This document shows positions 41,357-49,763 of a stretch of 64,000 nucleotides of DNA, piece after piece; position 1 is the first letter of the stretch; every line of letters starts with the position of its first letter. The notes below the pieces were generated by a model. It had not been told where the DNA came from. It saw only the letters and a list, made by a program, of their open reading frames with translations, and made no database searches. Location: contig NZ_JAFMZM010000007.1 of assembly GCF_024436375.1 (NCBI RefSeq), forward strand, positions 254,731-318,730. Direction: 5' to 3'. The stretch comes from Nocardioides astragali (GTDB taxonomy: Bacteria; Actinomycetota; Actinomycetes; Propionibacteriales; Nocardioidaceae). Position numbers and translations under genes: made by a program.

Positions 41357-41576
41357 CGTGACGACGCCTGTCCATCGACATCAAACGCCGTGCCACGATG
41401 GACCGGCACGAGCCTCCAACCGGACGGCAGAGGCCGTCCGGCTCCGCTACGAGACCTGTGTCTATCCCGCTGCGGGCGACGCTCCGAGGTCTGCGACCTC
41501 GACCACATCGACGAAACATCCCGATGGACCAGGGCGGCCCGCCCGGCCAGACCCACCCCGACGACCTCGGTAGTGG
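41357..41576 (+). pseudogene. decayed fragment of a DUF222-HNH gene
   Basis: This stretch repeats, in order, the final third of the preceding HNH gene: the TCGACATC segment, then EAVRLRYETCVYP, a one-base shift, CDLDHIDE, a second shift, and the DQGGPPGQTHPDDL segment, ending abruptly at TAGTGG. Frameshifts and a truncated end make it non-functional. The rest of the 440-bp gap between 41217 and 41656 shows no other gene; its right part leads into the lower-GC region. Confidence 0.8.
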
Positions 41577-41628
41577 CTAATACAGCCCCTAGACATGCCA
41601 TGAAGGGACGCCGTGTTCCCGCGCGCTG

Positions 41629-41647
41629 CTTTAGGCTCCTCCTAAAG
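41629..41647. promoter_or_regulatory. CTTTAGG-CTCCT-CCTAAAG palindrome before the orphan gene
   Basis: A perfect 7-bp inverted repeat abuts the ribosome-binding site GGGGGAG of the gene at 41657. It could be an operator for autoregulation or an mRNA hairpin controlling access to the ribosome-binding site. Confidence 0.5.
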
Positions 41648-41656
41648 GGGGAGTCG

Positions 41657-42892
41657 ATGACTGTTCAAGACTCGAATGAGCCGCTCACGGGCGTGGTGGT
41701 AGATGAGGGCCAAGGGCCTTCCAACGAATCGGTTTACGTCTGCAGGGTCGCGATCGCCGCAATCCGGTTACCCGAGGAGACATCGCCGATGTTCGTGGGG
41801 GCGGAGGCCCGAACGTTGTCGGCAGAGGTTGAGAAGAAGTTGCGGGAGGCACTGTCGGCGGACACTCGGGTGTCCGAGGTTTACCCCGCCCAAGACGCAT
41901 TCGACGTGGACAACGCGCGAACGCGGACCCTGTACGAGTTCGATCCCGAAGCGGAGAACCTGCTCGACTCCCTCGGCTCCTTCCAGGGACTGACTCTCAA
42001 CTCCACGATCCTCTTCCGCGTTCGGATTCCTGAGAAGAACCAGCCAAAGTACCGGAGCATGGACGACGTGCCTGCTGACGAGTATCTGGTTGCGTGGAAC
42101 GGCTTGGCGCTAGCAGTTCAGTGGGATCAGTCGAGCCCGCGCGCGACGGGGTCGGGAGGTCATGTCGTGCTGGAGATCTTGGAGAGCGTTGGCGAGTCTG
42201 CTGGCTACCCGGTAGTGGTCCTGGTCTGCTCGCCTGGGTGCCTGCACCGCTTCGTACATGCGGACTTCGTGACGTTCGAGTTGCTCGAAGATCCCCCAGA
42301 CCACTTTCACGTCGCGGGAGAAACGCCCGTCGGCAGCACCGTCGTGACTCCGTACTCGCGCGAAGCCGATGATCAACGCAACTTGCTCCGGACCTTTTCC
42401 CGCGTCGCCTCGCCTCTGCTCAATTTCGCCGAGGCAAAGGCGAGTTCCGATGTCATCCATTACTTGGCGGATAGTGCGAAGCGCGACTCTGCGGCAATGC
42501 TGTCCAACTCCTATGAGTGGGCCGCTCGCCGGCGCTTGCCAGACGTTCGAGGATGGATCTCTGATCTATGGGCCATGCGTGGTTCGCGTCGCGAAACACG
42601 ACAACTCATCGCTGGAATTTGGCTTGCGCTCGCCGTGATTGACTCGCATCTGGGCCCCTTCCAACGAATCCACGCACACTTTCTTGAAGTCCTGCAGTCT
42701 CGGGGTCTCGCCGAGGTCCAAGACTTCCTAGACGCAGGAGAGGAGTCGATCAGTTCGATGAACCTCACCGGGGTCCGCGCTTCACTGCAGGAGACCTCAA
42801 GTCGACTTGAGGGCCGACTTCTGGTCGCGGCCACATTCGCTGGGGCCGTTGCGGCGATGGGAGGCGCGGCCATTGCCGCGCTCTTGACTTGA
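41657..42892 (+). CDS. unrecognised accessory protein with C-terminal membrane helix
   Basis: This 411-aa protein has no domain that I recognise. The N-terminal half (about residues 25-215) is mixed alpha/beta; residues 235-380 are helical; and the last 25 residues (LLVAATFAGAVAAMGGAAIAALLT) form a membrane helix, so it is probably tail-anchored. Its DNA is visibly lower in GC and uses codons rare in its neighbours (TTA, CTA, AGT, AAT), which suggests recent transfer. It has a strong GGGGGAG ribosome-binding site. It is flanked by an HNH-gene fragment on one side and small genes on the other. Confidence 0.8.
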   Translation: MTVQDSNEPLTGVVVDEGQGPSNESVYVCRVAIAAIRLPEETSPMFVGAEARTLSAEVEKKLREALSADTRVSEVYPAQDAFDVDNARTRTLYEFDPEAENLLDSLGSFQGLTLNSTILFRVRIPEKNQPKYRSMDDVPADEYLVAWNGLALAVQWDQSSPRATGSGGHVVLEILESVGESAGYPVVVLVCSPGCLHRFVHADFVTFELLEDPPDHFHVAGETPVGSTVVTPYSREADDQRNLLRTFSRVASPLLNFAEAKASSDVIHYLADSAKRDSAAMLSNSYEWAARRRLPDVRGWISDLWAMRGSRRETRQLIAGIWLALAVIDSHLGPFQRIHAHFLEVLQSRGLAEVQDFLDAGEESISSMNLTGVRASLQETSSRLEGRLLVAATFAGAVAAMGGAAIAALLT

Positions 42893-43018
42893 ATTAACAA
42901 CGAGACTCGGTTGGTCTGAGGGGTTGTCGCCAGCCGGGGCGGGTGGGGTGCTCCCGGGTCGCGCGCGGCCCAGTCAGACGTGGCACCGCCACGCTGACCA
43001 ACGATCCGCCGCCGGCGC

Positions 43019-43180
43019 CTACTGCCGCTCGCCCTCCTCCTCCTCGCCCCCACCCCGTCCCTCAGCCATCCGCCGCGTGTCCCTGGCAATGCGGTCCGCC
43101 CGGCGACGCTCGAACAGCAGGATGGCGACGACGACCCCGGCCATCACGAGGATGGTCACGACGAGCCTGAACGCGTCCAT
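43019..43180 (-). CDS. 53-aa single-helix membrane protein
   Basis: This small protein has a membrane helix at residues 5-23 (FRLVVTILVMAGVVVAILLF) followed by a basic then Glu/Gly-rich cytoplasmic tail. The ATG at 43180 is preceded by a G-rich stretch (GGTGGGGGC). There is no recognised family, and codon use matches the host genome. It is convergent with the orphan gene, with a 126-bp gap between them in which I see nothing. Confidence 0.55.
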   Translation of the reverse strand: MDAFRLVVTILVMAGVVVAILLFERRRADRIARDTRRMAEGRGGGEEEEGERQ

Positions 43181-43229
43181 GCCCCCACCATGGCACGCAG
43201 GTTCTGTGCGTGGGCGCCGACGCCGAGCC

Positions 43230-43484
43230 TCAGGCCCCCGGCACCACCCGGAGATCCCGGTCGGCTCCGTCGCCGAGGGCGCGGAGGGCCTCCTGGTAGC
43301 CCTCGCTATCGTGTGCTGCGACCGCGGCCCCCACCGACTCGAACTCGATGACCACGGTGCGGGTCGACTCGCCCTTCTCGAAGGTGACTGCCGGGTTCCC
43401 GCGCGCGAGGAATCGGCCACCGGCACCGCGCAGGGCCGGCCCGGCGAGCTCGGCGTACGCCGCCACCTTGTCGGCGTCGTGCAC
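43230..43484 (-). CDS. DUF1330 protein lacking its normal start
   Basis: This 84-aa reading frame from GTG 43484 matches the DUF1330 ferredoxin-like family (KVAAYAELAGPALRGAGGRF, then VVIEFES and SEGYQEAL). The homologous sequence extends further upstream in the same frame (SAYWICVYKTV, to about 43514) without any ATG, GTG or TTG before an in-frame stop near 43533. The first beta strand would therefore be missing, or translation uses a non-standard start. It may be a recently inactivated gene. It lies between a small membrane protein and MFS paralogue 2 on the same strand. Confidence 0.65.
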   Translation of the reverse strand: MHDADKVAAYAELAGPALRGAGGRFLARGNPAVTFEKGESTRTVVIEFESVGAAVAAHDSEGYQEALRALGDGADRDLRVVPGA

Positions 43485-43545
43485 GGTCTTGTAGACGCAG
43501 ATCCAGTACGCACTCTGGCGCCGACACTACGACGTGCGCCAGCCG

Positions 43546-44826
43546 TCAGACCGGCGAGCCGTGCCCTGCGAGATAGCGCTCCGCGCCGCGCGCGGCCGGA
43601 GCCATCGTGAGGGTCGAGACCACCACGATCGCCGCGATCGCGAGCCAGCCGATCGAGCCGTGCTCCATCGCGAGGTAGGTGTACAGCGCGGGCGCCCACA
43701 CGGAGCCGAGCGTGCCGCCGATGTGGGCTGCGCCTTGGTACTCCGCACGCTGGTCGGCATCGGTCAGCTCGGACATGAAGCCCCAGTGGCCGGCGGACTG
43801 GAAGAGCTCGGCGCCGGTGACGGTGACGTGGCCGAGCCACACCAGGAAGATCGTCAGCCAGCCCATCGTGTCGTGCGTGACCAGCACGATCGCGCAGGAG
43901 AGGACGAAGAAGCCGGCCGAGATGTACGACGCGCGCAGCGAGCGCGCGACCGAGTCGACCCCTCGCGCGGCGGCGACCTGCAGCAGCACCGCCATCACGG
44001 TGTTGGTGCCGAACAGCCAAGCCAGCAGCACCCGCGGTGCGTCGGTCTCCTCGACCAGCCAGAGGGGGATCACGATGTTGAGCAGCACCTGGTTGGTGCC
44101 GAGCACCCCGTCGCCGGTCATCAGCGCGAGGAAGGCGCGGTTCTTCAGCGCAGCGGGCTTGATCACCGCGTCGTCGGTGTGGGCGGGCTTGTGCTTCGCG
44201 GCCGGGTCCGGCAGCCGGGTGATCCAGTAGGTGTTCGCCAGCAGGATCAGGCCCGTCAGGATCGGCACGCTCCGCACGACGGCGTCACTGTTGGTGGCCA
44301 GCGCGAGGCCGCCGATCAACGCGCCGACGGTGAACCCGATGTTGAGCGCCGCCCGCATGAACGCCTGGGACTGGACGCGCTCCTCCCGGGTGAAGATGTC
44401 GATCGTGTAGGCGCCTCGACCGCTCCACCCGGCCTGGCTGACCACCTCGAGCACGACCATCATCGCGAGGTATGCCACGAACCCGTGGATGAACGGCCAC
44501 ACGAGGTAGAGCAGCGCGGTGAGGAAGGCGCTGATCGCCCAGATGCGCTTGGTGCCCACCCGGTCCGCCAGCTTGCCGGCCGGCACGGCGAAGAAGAACG
44601 ACACCAGCCCGGCGACGGTCAGGCCGATGCCGACCTGGGCCGCGGAGAGGCCGACGATCTGCGTGAAGAAGACGGCCGACCCGGTGATGAACGTGCCCTC
44701 GCCGACCGCGAAGAGGATCGACTGGACCGACAGCGACCGGGCCAGGGGGCTCGGCGGCAGCTGACGCTGCCACCACGACTGCGGAGTCTTCTCCGTGGTT
44801 GTCTCCGTCCGTTCCATCGCGCCCAT
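43546..44826 (-). CDS. MFS transporter (paralogue 2)
   Basis: This 426-aa major facilitator of about 12 helices is related throughout to the MFS beside menA: GEGTFITGSAVFFTQIVGLSAAQVGIGLT, then PAGKLADRVGTKRIWAIS. The start could be ATG 44826 or 44817. It is divergent from menE with only 27 bases between them, and overlapping -10 elements sit around CGCTAGCG. Both copies flank menaquinone genes, which hints at a shared role, but the substrate is unknown. Confidence 0.9.
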   Translation of the reverse strand: MGAMERTETTTEKTPQSWWQRQLPPSPLARSLSVQSILFAVGEGTFITGSAVFFTQIVGLSAAQVGIGLTVAGLVSFFFAVPAGKLADRVGTKRIWAISAFLTALLYLVWPFIHGFVAYLAMMVVLEVVSQAGWSGRGAYTIDIFTREERVQSQAFMRAALNIGFTVGALIGGLALATNSDAVVRSVPILTGLILLANTYWITRLPDPAAKHKPAHTDDAVIKPAALKNRAFLALMTGDGVLGTNQVLLNIVIPLWLVEETDAPRVLLAWLFGTNTVMAVLLQVAAARGVDSVARSLRASYISAGFFVLSCAIVLVTHDTMGWLTIFLVWLGHVTVTGAELFQSAGHWGFMSELTDADQRAEYQGAAHIGGTLGSVWAPALYTYLAMEHGSIGWLAIAAIVVVSTLTMAPAARGAERYLAGHGSPV

Positions 44827-44840
44827 GGTGGCAGAGCCGC

Positions 44841-44846
44841 TAGCGT
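44841..44846 (+). promoter_or_regulatory. -10 element TAGCGT, leaderless promoter of menE
   Basis: TAGCGT is followed by seven bases and then the GTG at 44854. It lies in the 27-bp gap to the divergent MFS gene. Confidence 0.5.
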
Positions 44847-44853
44847 GCGTCGT

Positions 44854-45873
44854 GTGAGTTTCCTCCGGCCATCGGACGAGCCCTCGGTCGCTGTCAGGCA
44901 GCTGACGCGGTGGCTCGAGGCCGACAACCCCGATCCGCTGCTGATCGAGACCTCCGGGTCCACCGGCAAGCCGAAGGGCGTCGTGATCCCCCGGCGCGCC
45001 GTGCTGGCCAGCGTCCAGGCCTCGGCTCGCCGCCTGGAGGAGCCCGGCCGCTGGCTTCTGGCCCTGCCGTCGTCGTACGTCGCGGGCGTGCAGGTGATCG
45101 TCCGGTCGCTGGTCGCCGGCTTCGAGCCGATCGTCGTGGACGGTCTCGACGTCGGCCGTGCCGCCGCCTCCGACCACACCGACACCCCGGTCAACGTGTC
45201 ACTGGTGCCGACCCAGCTGCACCGCATCATGGGCGACCCGGAGCAGCTCACCGCGCTCGCGCGCTGCCACACCGTGCTCGTGGGTGGCGGGGCACTGGAC
45301 CGCGAGGTCCGGCGCCGCGCCGAGGAGCACGGCGTCAACGTGGTGACCACCTACGGCTCCTCGGAGACATCAGGCGGCTGCGTCTACGACGGCGTGCCCC
45401 TCGACGGCGTCGCCGTCTCGCTCGGCGACGGAGGTCGCGTCCGGGTCGCCGGCCCGACCCTCTTCAGTCACTACGACAACGACCCGGCCCTCACCGCGGA
45501 GACCGTGGTCGACGGCTGGTTCCTGACCTCCGACGCGGGTCGCATCGACGAGGACGGCAGGCTCGAGATCCTCGGCCGCATCGACGACGTCGTGATCAGT
45601 GGTGGCGTGAAGATCCCCTTCGAGACGGTCGCCGAGCGGCTGCGGCAGCACCTGATGGTCGACCAGGCCGAGGTCTTCGGCCTGCCCGACGTCGAGTGGG
45701 GCCAGCGCCTGGTCGCCGTGGTGGTGGGCACCGCCAACGACGCCGAGCTGCGTGACTGGATCAGCATGGTGCACCCGCGGTCGTGGGCGCCCCGCGAGTT
45801 CGTACGGGCCCAGAGCCTCCCGCTGCTGCCCAACGGCAAGGTCGACCGGCAGGCCATCCAGGCCGGCCTGTGA
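44854..45873 (+). CDS. menE: o-succinylbenzoate-CoA ligase
   Basis: This compact 339-aa ANL ligase adenylates o-succinylbenzoate and forms the CoA thioester. It has LLIETSGSTGKPKGVVIPRRA near residues 30-50 (A3), TYGSSETSGG (A5), GWFLTSDAGRIDEDG (A7), LGRIDDVVISGGVKIP (A8) and the catalytic lysine in LPNGKVDRQAI (A10). Actinobacterial MenE proteins are shorter than generic ligases, as here. GTG start after a TAGCGT -10; its stop overlaps menC by four bases. Confidence 0.94.
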   Translation: MSFLRPSDEPSVAVRQLTRWLEADNPDPLLIETSGSTGKPKGVVIPRRAVLASVQASARRLEEPGRWLLALPSSYVAGVQVIVRSLVAGFEPIVVDGLDVGRAAASDHTDTPVNVSLVPTQLHRIMGDPEQLTALARCHTVLVGGGALDREVRRRAEEHGVNVVTTYGSSETSGGCVYDGVPLDGVAVSLGDGGRVRVAGPTLFSHYDNDPALTAETVVDGWFLTSDAGRIDEDGRLEILGRIDDVVISGGVKIPFETVAERLRQHLMVDQAEVFGLPDVEWGQRLVAVVVGTANDAELRDWISMVHPRSWAPREFVRAQSLPLLPNGKVDRQAIQAGL

Positions 45874-46814
45874 TCCACGTCTTCTCCATCCCGCTTCGCA
45901 CCCGTTTCCGAGGGATCACCGTCCGCGAGGGCGTCCTGCTGCGCGGCGACGCCGGGTGGGGGGAGTGGTCGCCGTTCCTGGAGTACGACGACGCCACCGC
46001 GCGTCCGTGGCTGGCGTGCGCGCGCGAGGCTGCGGACGTGGGCTGGCCCGAGCCCGTGCGCGACCGCATCCCAGTCAACGTCACCGTCCCCTCGACCGAC
46101 CCCCAGCGGGCGCACGACATCGTGCGCGCCGGCGGCTGCCGCACCGCGAAGGTCAAGGTCGCCGAGCGCGGCCAGACCCTCGCCGACGACGTGGCGCGCG
46201 TCGAGGCCGTACGCGACGCGCTGGGGCCGGACGGCCTCGTCCGGGTGGACGCCAACGGTGCCTGGGACGTCGAGGAGGCCGTCCGGGCCATCGGTGCCCT
46301 CGACCGCGCAGCCGGCGGCCTGGAGTACGTCGAGCAGCCGGTCGCCTCGGTCGAGGACCTCGCGGTCGTACGCCGCCGCGTCCAGGTGCCGATCGCCGCT
46401 GACGAGTCCATCCGGCGCGCCGACGACCCCTACCGCGTCCGCGACCTCGAGGCCGCCGACATCGCCGTGCTCAAGGTCCAGCCACTCGGCGGGGTCCGTG
46501 CCTGCCTGCGGATCGCCGAGGACATCGGGGTGCCCGTCGTGGTCTCCAGCGCCGTCGAGTCGAGCGTGGGCATCGCGGCCGGGGTCGCCCTCGCGGCCGC
46601 CCTGCCCGAGCTGCACCACGCGTGCGGCCTGGCCACGGTGCAGCTGCTCACCGACGACGTCGCCGTCGAGCCGATGCTGCCCGCCGACGGGATGTTGCCG
46701 GTCACCCGACCCGAGGTCGACGAGGCGGCACTCGCCCGGCTGGCCGCCGACGACGAGCGGGTCACCCACTGGCGTCGGCGGCTGGAGGCGGTAGGGCAGG
46801 ATCGGGCGTCGTGA
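45870..46814 (+). CDS. menC: o-succinylbenzoate synthase
   Basis: This 314-aa enolase-superfamily enzyme dehydrates SHCHC to o-succinylbenzoate. The general-base lysines lie in CRTAKVKVAE near residue 93; metal ligands follow in VRVDANGAW, YVEQPV and AADESI; and the second lysine is in AVLKVQPLGG. GTG start overlapping the menE stop and GTGA overlap with menD make menE-menC-menD one coupled unit. Confidence 0.95.
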   Translation: MIHVFSIPLRTRFRGITVREGVLLRGDAGWGEWSPFLEYDDATARPWLACAREAADVGWPEPVRDRIPVNVTVPSTDPQRAHDIVRAGGCRTAKVKVAERGQTLADDVARVEAVRDALGPDGLVRVDANGAWDVEEAVRAIGALDRAAGGLEYVEQPVASVEDLAVVRRRVQVPIAADESIRRADDPYRVRDLEAADIAVLKVQPLGGVRACLRIAEDIGVPVVVSSAVESSVGIAAGVALAAALPELHHACGLATVQLLTDDVAVEPMLPADGMLPVTRPEVDEAALARLAADDERVTHWRRRLEAVGQDRAS

Positions 46815-48406
46815 ACCCCTCGACCGAGCTCGCGCGGGCCGTGGTGACCGCGCTGCGCGGCGCCGGCGTGCGCGAGACCGTGCTCGCTCCCGGGTCGCGC
46901 AACGCTCCGCTGTCCTTCGCCCTGTACGACGTCGCGGCGGCAGGAGGCATCCGTCTGCACACCAGGATCGACGAGCGCACAGCGGCCTTCCTGGCGCTGG
47001 GCCTGGCGAAGGTCAGCGGCCGCGCCGCAGCCGTGGTCTGCACCTCCGGCACCGCGGTCGCCAACCTGGTTCCGGCAGTGGTCGAGGCAGCCCACGCCGG
47101 GGTGCCGCTCCTGGTGGTCACGGCGGACCGTCCCGCCCGTCTGCGCGGCACCGGTGCCAACCAGACCACCGACCAGGTCGGCATCTTCGGGTCCTTCGCG
47201 CCGAGCCTCGACGTCGCGGCTCCTGACCTGGCGGCGCTGCTCGCCTTCCTCCGCCAGCACGACGGTCGACGACCCGTGCACCTCAACGTCCAGCTCGACG
47301 ACCCGCTGCTGCCGGACGACACGTGGGACGGGGGAGAGGTGCCAGAGTGGGCGGCCACCCTCGCGCGCCCCATGAAGAGGGAGGTCCTCACCGCCGGGCC
47401 ACGCACTGTCGTTGTCGCGGGCGACGACGCCGGCCCTCCGGCACGGGTGCTCGCGGAGAGGGCCGGGTGGCCGCTCCTCGCGGAGCCGTCCAGCGGCTGC
47501 CGCACCGGAGACAGCGTCATCCGCACCTATCGCCTCCTGCTCGCGGGGGAGCTCGGCCACCAGGTCGAGCGTGTCGTGGTCTTCGGCCACCCGACGTTGT
47601 CGCGGCCGGTCTCCCGGCTCCTGGGCCGCGACGACGTCGAGGTGGTCTCGGTGCGCCACCGCGGCATCTGGACCGACCGTCCGTTCGCCGTCGCCCGCGA
47701 GGTCGACCAGGTCGACGTGCGAGGCCCGGACGATCCCGCATGGTCCGACTCCTGGCGCGACGCCGACCGGGCGCTGTCGCGGCAGCTCGACCGGCTCCTC
47801 GCCGCCGAGCCCGACCTCACGCCGTACGAGGTGGCGCGCGCGGTGAGCCGGGCTGTCCCGCCGCGCGGGATGCTGTTCGTCGGCGCCTCCAACCCGATCC
47901 GCGACCTGGACCTGATGGTCGCGCGCTACGACGTCGGCGGGCGCCGCAAGGTGATCGCCAACCGCGGGTTGGCCGGCATCGACGGCACCGTCAGCTCGGC
48001 GATCGGCGCCGCGCTCGGCCGGCCGCAGTCGTCCCGCGCGATCGCGCTGCTGGGCGACGTGACCTTCCTGCACGACACCACCGGCCTGGTGCTCGGTCCG
48101 CGCGAGGCGCGCCCGGACCTCACCATCGTCGTGGTCAACGACGACGGCGGCTCGATCTTCGCCACCCTCGAGCAGGGGGCGCCGGAGTACGCCGACAGGT
48201 TCGACACGCTCTTCGGCACCCCGCACGGCGTCGACGTGGCCAGCCTCTGCGCGGCGGTCCGCGTCCCCCACCTGCAGGTCACCAGCCTGCCGGAGCTGGA
48301 GCAGGCCTTGGCCTCGCCCAACGGCGGCCTCGAGGTCGTCGAGGCGCGGGTGCGCCGCGACAACCGAGCCGAGCTGGACAAAAGGATCCGCGCGCTGACC
48401 CGGTGA
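46811..48406 (+). CDS. menD: 2-succinyl-5-enolpyruvyl-6-hydroxy-3-cyclohexene-1-carboxylate synthase
   Basis: This 531-aa thiamine-diphosphate enzyme joins isochorismate and 2-oxoglutarate. The N-terminal segment has LAPGSRNAPLSFAL and the catalytic Glu region HTRIDERTAAFLALGLA; the C-terminal TPP-binding part includes LGDVTFLHDTTGL and VVVNDDGGSIFATLEQG. Its stop codon lies in the loop of a 14-bp perfect stem. It is the last gene of the menE-C-D unit and convergent with the GH16 gene. Confidence 0.96.
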   Translation: MNPSTELARAVVTALRGAGVRETVLAPGSRNAPLSFALYDVAAAGGIRLHTRIDERTAAFLALGLAKVSGRAAAVVCTSGTAVANLVPAVVEAAHAGVPLLVVTADRPARLRGTGANQTTDQVGIFGSFAPSLDVAAPDLAALLAFLRQHDGRRPVHLNVQLDDPLLPDDTWDGGEVPEWAATLARPMKREVLTAGPRTVVVAGDDAGPPARVLAERAGWPLLAEPSSGCRTGDSVIRTYRLLLAGELGHQVERVVVFGHPTLSRPVSRLLGRDDVEVVSVRHRGIWTDRPFAVAREVDQVDVRGPDDPAWSDSWRDADRALSRQLDRLLAAEPDLTPYEVARAVSRAVPPRGMLFVGASNPIRDLDLMVARYDVGGRRKVIANRGLAGIDGTVSSAIGAALGRPQSSRAIALLGDVTFLHDTTGLVLGPREARPDLTIVVVNDDGGSIFATLEQGAPEYADRFDTLFGTPHGVDVASLCAAVRVPHLQVTSLPELEQALASPNGGLEVVEARVRRDNRAELDKRIRALTR

Positions 48407-48420
48407 GGGTCAGCGCGCGG
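48388..48420. terminator. perfect 14-bp stem-loop between menD and the GH16 gene
   Basis: CCGCGCGCTGACCC pairs perfectly with GGGTCAGCGCGCGG across a GGTGA loop. The loop includes the menD stop. No U-tract is present. Its symmetry and position between convergent genes suggest a bidirectional terminator. Confidence 0.7.
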
Positions 48421-48441
48421 ACCGCGTGCTTGGAGCGTGGA

Positions 48442-49641
48442 TCAGGAGACGGGGGTCTCCCAGACGCGCACCCAGTCGACGTACATGTGCTGGGGGAGCT
48501 TCTTGTCCGACATCTCGAGCGCCTCGTAGTCCGACGCGAGCAGGCTCAGGATGAGGTACTGCTGCTCCTTGGAGACGCGGGCCGACGTGCGCCAGGTCTC
48601 CTTGCCGTCGATGCGGAAGATGATGACGTTGGGCGTCCACTGGACCGAGAACACGTGGTAGTTCTTCGACCAGCCGTCGCGCTTGTTCTTGAGGAACGAC
48701 GTCGAGTCCTTGATCCAGGAGCCGGTCTTGATCAGGCGCTTGCCCTTGTACCAGTGGATGAAGCTGGTCAGGCCGCCCTGCGGGTGCTTGTCGCCGAAGT
48801 ACTCGATGACGTCGATCTCGTGGCCGTCGGAGTGCGGGCCGTTCTCGTTGGTCGGCTGCGACCAGAAGCTGGCGTGCTGGCCCTGGAGCTTGTGCATCTT
48901 GATGCGGGCCGCGGCAACGCCGTACTTGAAGCTGAAGCCGCCATTGGTGCCGACGTGGCCGTTGAGGCGGTAGCTGATCTTCCTGGTCTCCGTGCGGGAG
49001 CGCGCCTTGCACTTGCCCTTGCGGGAGCGGTCCTTGATCACGCTGAGACGGAGCGCACCGCCGGTGACCTTGACGGCCTTCGGGCTGCCCTTGGAGCAGT
49101 AGCGCTTGCTGGTGGGCTCGTAGTCCTGGCCGCGCATGTTCCAGGTGGGGCTGAGCGTGCTGCCGGAGAACTCGTCGGTGAAGGTGGGGGTCAGCCAGCG
49201 GGAGGTGTCCGCGGTCTTGCTCTTGATCGCCTTGAGGCCCTGCTGCTTCATCGCGGTGACGCGGTAGGTGAGCGGGAGACCGTTCTTGGAGATCCGCGCC
49301 GAGAAGTTGGCTCGGCCGGACTTCTCCTGCTTGGCCGTCCCCACCTTCTTCCACGAGGAGCCGTTGAGCTGCTCGAGGACGACCTTCCTGCCGACCTTGA
49401 CCGGCTTGATGGTCGCGGTCACGGCGGCCTTCGCCGAGTTGGCACTGGCGGTGCCCCGACCCTGCTGGACGATCTGGGGGAGCACCTCCAGCGAGATCCT
49501 CTGGCCAGCCTTCTCGGTCACCGACGTCGACGCGGCGCGTGCCGCGGAATCAGTGGCCGAGCCGGTCTCGGTCGTGAAGAGCAGGGACGCGGGCAGGAGC
49601 AGCGTGGCGACGCTCCCTGCAAGCACGCGGCGTGCAGACAT
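48442..49641 (-). CDS. secreted glycoside hydrolase family 16 protein
   Basis: This 399-aa exported protein has a signal peptide (residues 1 to about 35, cleavage near TGSATDS), a beta-rich Lys/Ser spacer domain (about 40-150), and a GH16 jelly-roll domain (about 155-399) with the catalytic motif HEIDVIEYFGD (ExDxxE) near residue 272. GH16 enzymes cut beta-1,3 or mixed glucans, agar, carrageenan or related polymers; specificity is not evident. GAAGAGAG precedes the ATG at 49641. It is a single transcription unit. Confidence 0.92.
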   Translation of the reverse strand: MSARRVLAGSVATLLLPASLLFTTETGSATDSAARAASTSVTEKAGQRISLEVLPQIVQQGRGTASANSAKAAVTATIKPVKVGRKVVLEQLNGSSWKKVGTAKQEKSGRANFSARISKNGLPLTYRVTAMKQQGLKAIKSKTADTSRWLTPTFTDEFSGSTLSPTWNMRGQDYEPTSKRYCSKGSPKAVKVTGGALRLSVIKDRSRKGKCKARSRTETRKISYRLNGHVGTNGGFSFKYGVAAARIKMHKLQGQHASFWSQPTNENGPHSDGHEIDVIEYFGDKHPQGGLTSFIHWYKGKRLIKTGSWIKDSTSFLKNKRDGWSKNYHVFSVQWTPNVIIFRIDGKETWRTSARVSKEQQYLILSLLASDYEALEMSDKKLPQHMYVDWVRVWETPVS

Positions 49642-49750
49642 GTGAACTCTCTTCGTCTCGGGTTCGGTTTGCTTTCCCCCAGGGCACTCCACCCGTCGGA
49701 GGCAACACCACCATAACCACGCATCCCACCGGTGTCCGATTCGACGTGCC

Positions 49751-49756
49751 TAGTCT
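49751..49756 (+). promoter_or_regulatory. -10 element TAGTCT, leaderless promoter
   Basis: TAGTCT is followed by seven bases and then the ATG at 49764. Confidence 0.5.
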
Positions 49757-49763
49757 GGACCCC

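Noticed and set aside
47323..49716. A 797-codon plus-strand open frame across menD and the GH16 gene
   Set aside because: Out of frame with menD and antisense to GH16; no recognisable motif.
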